Shown here: piece after piece, positions 15,991 through 18,654 of the stretch | Position numbering within the stretch: the stretch's first letter is position 1 | Layout of the letters: every line of letters starts with the position of its first letter | Assembly (NCBI GenBank): GCA_002728175.1 | Contig: PBVH01000025.1 | Coordinates: forward strand, 13,277-31,930 | DNA: 18,654 nucleotides | DNA from: Flavobacteriales bacterium | GTDB taxonomy: Bacteria > Bacteroidota > Bacteroidia > Flavobacteriales > BACL11 | Direction: 5' to 3' | Program-made: the position numbers and the translations under genes | The notes under the pieces: model-generated | Databases searched by the model: none | Seen by the model: only the letters and a program-made list of their open reading frames with translations | What the model was told of the DNA's origin: nothing

Positions 15991-16329
15991 ATGGAAAGTA
16001 CAAGACAAAAAAAAGTTTCAAGATTAATTCAAAAAGAATTAGCGCTAATTTTTCAAAATGAGATAAGATTATTTTCGAGTAAAATTATATTAAGTGTTAA
16101 TTTGGTAAGAGTTTCAAGAGACCTAAAAAATGCAAAAATTTTTTTAGGATTATTTCCCTGTAAAGATCCAAATGAGTATCTAAATATTATTAAGAGCAAA
16201 ACAAATATTATTAGAAATAAATTGTCTAATCAACTAAGAAATCAGCTTAGAGTTATGCCAGAGCTACAATTTTACTTAGACGATTCAGCAGAATATTTTG
16301 ATAATATTAATAAATTGTTAAACAAATAG
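15991..16329 (+). CDS. rbfA: 30S ribosome-binding factor A
   Basis: A 112-residue RbfA, a KH-fold assembly factor that helps mature the 16S rRNA 5' end and the 30S subunit, notably at low temperature. It begins MESTRQKKVSRLIQKELALIF, matching the family N-terminus. It continues with VNLVRVSRDLKNAKIFLGLFP (35-55 region) and the closing LRVMPELQFYLDDSAEY. The open frame could be extended to TTG 15982, but those bases belong to the -7 box, and ATG 15991 gives the conserved start. A LolC/LolE-like permease follows 4 bases downstream, a pairing I recall from Bacteroidota genomes. Confidence 0.93.
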   Translation: MESTRQKKVSRLIQKELALIFQNEIRLFSSKIILSVNLVRVSRDLKNAKIFLGLFPCKDPNEYLNIIKSKTNIIRNKLSNQLRNQLRVMPELQFYLDDSAEYFDNINKLLNK

Positions 16330-16333
16330 CTTT

Positions 16334-17554
16334 ATGTTTTTCTCTTTTTTTATTGCAAAAAAATACCAAGTTTTTAAGTCAAAAAATAATTTTGTTAATC
16401 TAGCTTCTAAAGTTTCAATGTTTGGGATAGCTATTGGAACAGCTGCTTTAATTATAGTTTTGTCAGTTTTTAATGGATTTGAAAATTTAATTATTGGCAT
16501 GTACAATACTTTTGATCCTCATTTAAAAATTACACACGTAGAAGGGAAGTCATTTAATCCAGATTCAATACTAGATAAAATACAGGATAATAATATATTT
16601 AATATTTCAAGTGTTATGGAAGAAAAAGTTCTTTTAAAATATAAAGATAAAGAACATATTGCTACAATTAAAGGAGTTTCAAAAAACTATAATAATCAAG
16701 TAAGTATTGATTCTTTATTAATACAAGGTAACTATATAAATGATTACGAAAACTCCAATGTTTGCATCATAGGAAGTGGTGTTGCGTATCATTTATCAAT
16801 TCTTAGTGGGTCTATTTTTGAGACAATTAAAGTTTTTTTGCCAAATAGAAACGCTTCAAACTTATTAAATCCTTTAACAGCATTCAAAACATCTAGTTTA
16901 TTACCTACAGGTGTTTTTAGTATCCAATCTGAAATTGATGATAGCTATATTATTAGTCCTATCAAATTTGTACAAGATTTGACAGATAAAGAATATCAAG
17001 TAACTCATTTAGAAATTAAACTAATTGATAATAAAAAGATGTTCGATACACAAGAGAAATTAAAAAACCTTACAGGAAGAGATTATATTGTTGAAAATAG
17101 ATTTGAGCAACAAAAATTTCTCTATAAAATATTAAACACTGAAAAATTATTTGTTTTCATTATTTTGATATTTATTATGATAATAGCTTCTTTTAATATT
17201 GTTGGAGCCTCAACTATGCTAATAATTGATAAAAAGAAAAATATTCAAACTTTTAAAAGTATGGGGGCCTCGTGTAGAAAAATTCAGTTAATCTTTTTCA
17301 TCAATAGCATTTTAAATATACTTTTAGGAATAACTATAGGCCTAATATTTAGTTTAGTTTTTGGAGCTTTACAACAAAAATTTGGTTTTATTAGCATGGG
17401 ATCAGGCAACTTTGTTATTGATGCATATCCATTAGTTTTTTCAGTTTCAGATATTTTATACGTATTAATATCAACTTTTATTATTGGATTAATATCATCC
17501 TGGTATCCATCGTTTATTTTAGTAAAGCGGTTTTTTCAAACGAATAAGATTTAA
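16334..17554 (+). CDS. LolC/LolE-like (FtsX-family) ABC permease
   Basis: A 406-residue inner-membrane permease. It opens MFFSFFIAKKYQVFKSKNNF, then VSMFGIAIGTAALIIVLSVFNGFE (about 28-51), the first helix and following motif typical of LolC/LolE. A large periplasmic domain (about 52-270) precedes three C-terminal helices (about 273-296, 318-345 and 367-397). LolC/E with the ATPase LolD extracts lipoproteins from the inner membrane for transfer to the outer membrane. No lolD is present in this window, so its ATPase must be encoded elsewhere. Other FtsX-family roles (MacB-like) are possible, but there is no fused ATPase. It is transcribed with rbfA, and its last 41 bases overlap the 3' end of dusB on the opposite strand. 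Confidence 0.87.
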   Translation: MFFSFFIAKKYQVFKSKNNFVNLASKVSMFGIAIGTAALIIVLSVFNGFENLIIGMYNTFDPHLKITHVEGKSFNPDSILDKIQDNNIFNISSVMEEKVLLKYKDKEHIATIKGVSKNYNNQVSIDSLLIQGNYINDYENSNVCIIGSGVAYHLSILSGSIFETIKVFLPNRNASNLLNPLTAFKTSSLLPTGVFSIQSEIDDSYIISPIKFVQDLTDKEYQVTHLEIKLIDNKKMFDTQEKLKNLTGRDYIVENRFEQQKFLYKILNTEKLFVFIILIFIMIIASFNIVGASTMLIIDKKKNIQTFKSMGASCRKIQLIFFINSILNILLGITIGLIFSLVFGALQQKFGFISMGSGNFVIDAYPLVFSVSDILYVLISTFIIGLISSWYPSFILVKRFFQTNKI

Positions 17555-18527
17555 ATTCTTTATAAATAATATTTAATGTTTCTTCAATTTCTTCAGCATT
17601 ATTAGAAGTTACTAAGGTCATTTTATATTTTTTAAAATTAGGTATGCCTTTAAAATAGTTGTTGTAATGTCTTTTCATTTCGGCAATTCCTAATGTTAGT
17701 CCTTTCCATTTTATTGAATGTTTTAGATGTTGTTTACAAACTAATACTCGTTCTTTTATAGAAGGTTTTGGTAAGTGATGTCCTGTTTTCATAAAATGTT
17801 TTATTTCATTAAATATCCATGGATATCCTATTGCTGCTCTACCAATCATTACACCGTCAACACCGTATCTGTTTTTCATTAATATCGCTTTTTCAGGAGA
17901 GTCAACATCTCCATTACCAAAAACGGGTATATGCATTTTTGGATTATTTTTAACCTCTCCAATTAATTGCCAATCTGCTTCTCCTTTATACATCTGCTTT
18001 CTTGTTCTGCCATGTATTGATATAGCCTTTATACCGACATCTTGTAATCTTTCAGCAACTTCAACAATATATTTAGTACTATCGTCCCATCCAAGTCTTG
18101 TTTTAACTGTAACCGGAATGTTTGTAGATTTTACTATCTCCTTTGTCATTTTCACCATTTTAGGAATATCTTGCAAAATTCCAGCTCCAGCTCCTTTATT
18201 GGCAACTTTTTTAACTGGACAACCATAATTAATATCAATTATCTCTGGCTTTGATTTTTCACAGATTTCAGTGGCTTGCTTCATTGAATCAATATTATTT
18301 CCAAAAATTTGTATGCCAATAGGCCTCTCGTGATCATAAATATCTAACTTAATTGTACTTTTTTGTGCGTGCCGAATTAATCCTTCTGAAGATATAAATT
18401 CTGTATACATAACATCTGCTCCGTACTCTTTACATAGTGCTCTAAAGGGAGGGTCGCTTACATCTTCCATAGGAGCAAGTAATAAAGGGAAGCTACCAAC
18501 ATTAATATTTCCTATCTTTACTGTCAT
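17514..18527 (-). CDS. dusB: tRNA-dihydrouridine synthase
   Basis: A 337-residue FMN-dependent enzyme that reduces uridines in tRNA to dihydrouridine. It shows LLLAPMEDVSDPPFRALC (15-32), the EFISSEGL stretch (43-50), and the catalytic DINYGCPVKKVANKGAGAG (98-116, Cys103). VKTRLGWD, SIHGRTRKQMYKGEADW and the FMN-phosphate site GVMIGRAAIGYPWIF follow. It fits the DusB/NifR3 group in length and motif order. It starts 4 bases after an exact -7 box (TATTTTTG) and diverges from a membrane protein gene at 18547. Its C-terminal 13 codons plus stop overlap the convergent permease gene, but the end (EEIEETLNIIYKEF and beyond) looks normal. Confidence 0.95.
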   Translation of the reverse strand: MTVKIGNINVGSFPLLLAPMEDVSDPPFRALCKEYGADVMYTEFISSEGLIRHAQKSTIKLDIYDHERPIGIQIFGNNIDSMKQATEICEKSKPEIIDINYGCPVKKVANKGAGAGILQDIPKMVKMTKEIVKSTNIPVTVKTRLGWDDSTKYIVEVAERLQDVGIKAISIHGRTRKQMYKGEADWQLIGEVKNNPKMHIPVFGNGDVDSPEKAILMKNRYGVDGVMIGRAAIGYPWIFNEIKHFMKTGHHLPKPSIKERVLVCKQHLKHSIKWKGLTLGIAEMKRHYNNYFKGIPNFKKYKMTLVTSNNAEEIEETLNIIYKEFKSYSFEKTALLK

Positions 18528-18531
18528 AATA

Positions 18532-18539
18532 CAAAAATA
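18532..18539 (-). promoter_or_regulatory. -7 promoter box for dusB
   Basis: TATTTTTG on the minus strand exactly matches TAnnTTTG, with four bases (TATT) before ATG 18527. No TTG lies at the expected -33 distance, so this is supported only by the -7 box and the repeated 4-base spacing. Confidence 0.5.
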
Positions 18540-18546
18540 ACAATTA

Positions 18547-18654
18547 ATGATATTTAAAGGACTTTACGATGAAAAGTCATCGGCATTTAAATTTTTTATT
18601 TTTTTATCGTTGGTATTTTTATCAGCAGTTTTACATATTTTGTTTGCTCTTTTT
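18547..18654 (+). CDS. N-terminus of a membrane protein, possibly CPBP-family protease (cut by right edge)
   Basis: An open frame from ATG 18547 continues to the window end, exactly 36 codons. It begins MIFKGLYDEKSSAFKFF, followed by a hydrophobic helix (FIFLSLVFLSAVLHILFALF) that is still open at the edge. In flavobacteria I recall a CPBP-type intramembrane protease encoded beside dusB with a similar short polar N-terminus before the first helix, but no catalytic motif is visible here, so the family is a guess. It starts 19 bases from the dusB start on the opposite strand. TATCTTTA (18513-18520), inside dusB, is a one-mismatch candidate -7 box. The alternative frame from ATG 18569 gives a poor sequence (MKSHRHLNFLFFYRWYF) and was not chosen. 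Confidence 0.55.
   Translation, partial: MIFKGLYDEKSSAFKFFIFLSLVFLSAVLHILFALF

Noticed and set aside
1..18654. tRNA, rRNA, CRISPR, riboswitch, insertion sequence or defence system
   Set aside because: Looked for on both strands; no cloverleaf-like segment, spaced direct repeats, transposase motifs or terminal inverted repeats were seen, and almost all bases are accounted for by genes.

Overview
The window looks like part of the chromosome of a Bacteroidota bacterium, most likely a small-genome marine Flavobacteriia-type lineage. The support is threefold. Base composition is very low in G+C: hand counts of single 60-base lines give 7 to 25 G/C. Several start codons are preceded by the Bacteroidota-specific -7 box TAnnTTTG. 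One secreted enzyme ends in a type IX secretion (Por) C-terminal sorting sequence. Intergenic space is minimal and most genes abut or overlap. I see no rRNA, tRNA, CRISPR array, insertion sequence, phage gene or integrase.

Layout. (1) Positions 5052 to 1, minus strand, carry methionyl-tRNA synthetase (short form), a secreted esterase with a T9SS tail, a divergent RsuA/RluB-type pseudouridine synthase and the N-terminal 502 codons of an AsmA-family envelope protein that runs off the left edge. (2) Positions 5109-6169, plus strand, carry an LD-carboxypeptidase followed by a 43-residue membrane microprotein. (3) Positions 7195-6187, minus strand, carry a PlsC-type acyltransferase overlapping gatC. 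(4) Positions 7248-8219, plus strand, carry trpS. (5) Positions 12477-8216, minus strand, carry two translationally coupled exported amidohydrolase-family proteins, the larger with two amidohydrolase-like halves. (6) Positions 12566-14137, plus strand, carry a four-helix membrane protein and hflX. (7) Positions 15951-14134, minus strand, carry an MsbA-like ABC exporter. (8) Positions 15991-17554, plus strand, carry rbfA and a LolC/LolE-like permease. (9) Positions 18527-17514, minus strand, carry dusB. (10) Position 18547 onward, plus strand, is the start of a membrane protein cut by the right edge.

Functionally the region mixes translation (MetG, TrpS, GatC, RbfA, HflX, DusB, a pseudouridine synthase) with envelope biogenesis (AsmA-like, PlsC, LD-carboxypeptidase, MsbA-like, LolC/E-like). 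It also holds exported hydrolases that probably act on peptides or esters. I found no defence or mobile system.

The most interesting signals are architectural. The -7 boxes lie 4 to 6 bases before start codons, so transcripts should be nearly leaderless. The exporter and rbfA have two fully interleaved divergent promoters in 39 bases. Two convergent gene pairs share a single TTAA as both stop codons, and a third pair overlaps by 41 bases. At the protein level the standouts are the eroded pseudouridine synthase, the MetG that ends where an esterase gene begins, amidohydrolase modules without the first metal motif, and the microprotein with a Shine-Dalgarno site and a T8 run joining two reading frames. 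Start sites were reassigned for plsC (GTG), rbfA (ATG), the esterase and the large amidohydrolase. All family calls rest on reading motifs, not on database searches.
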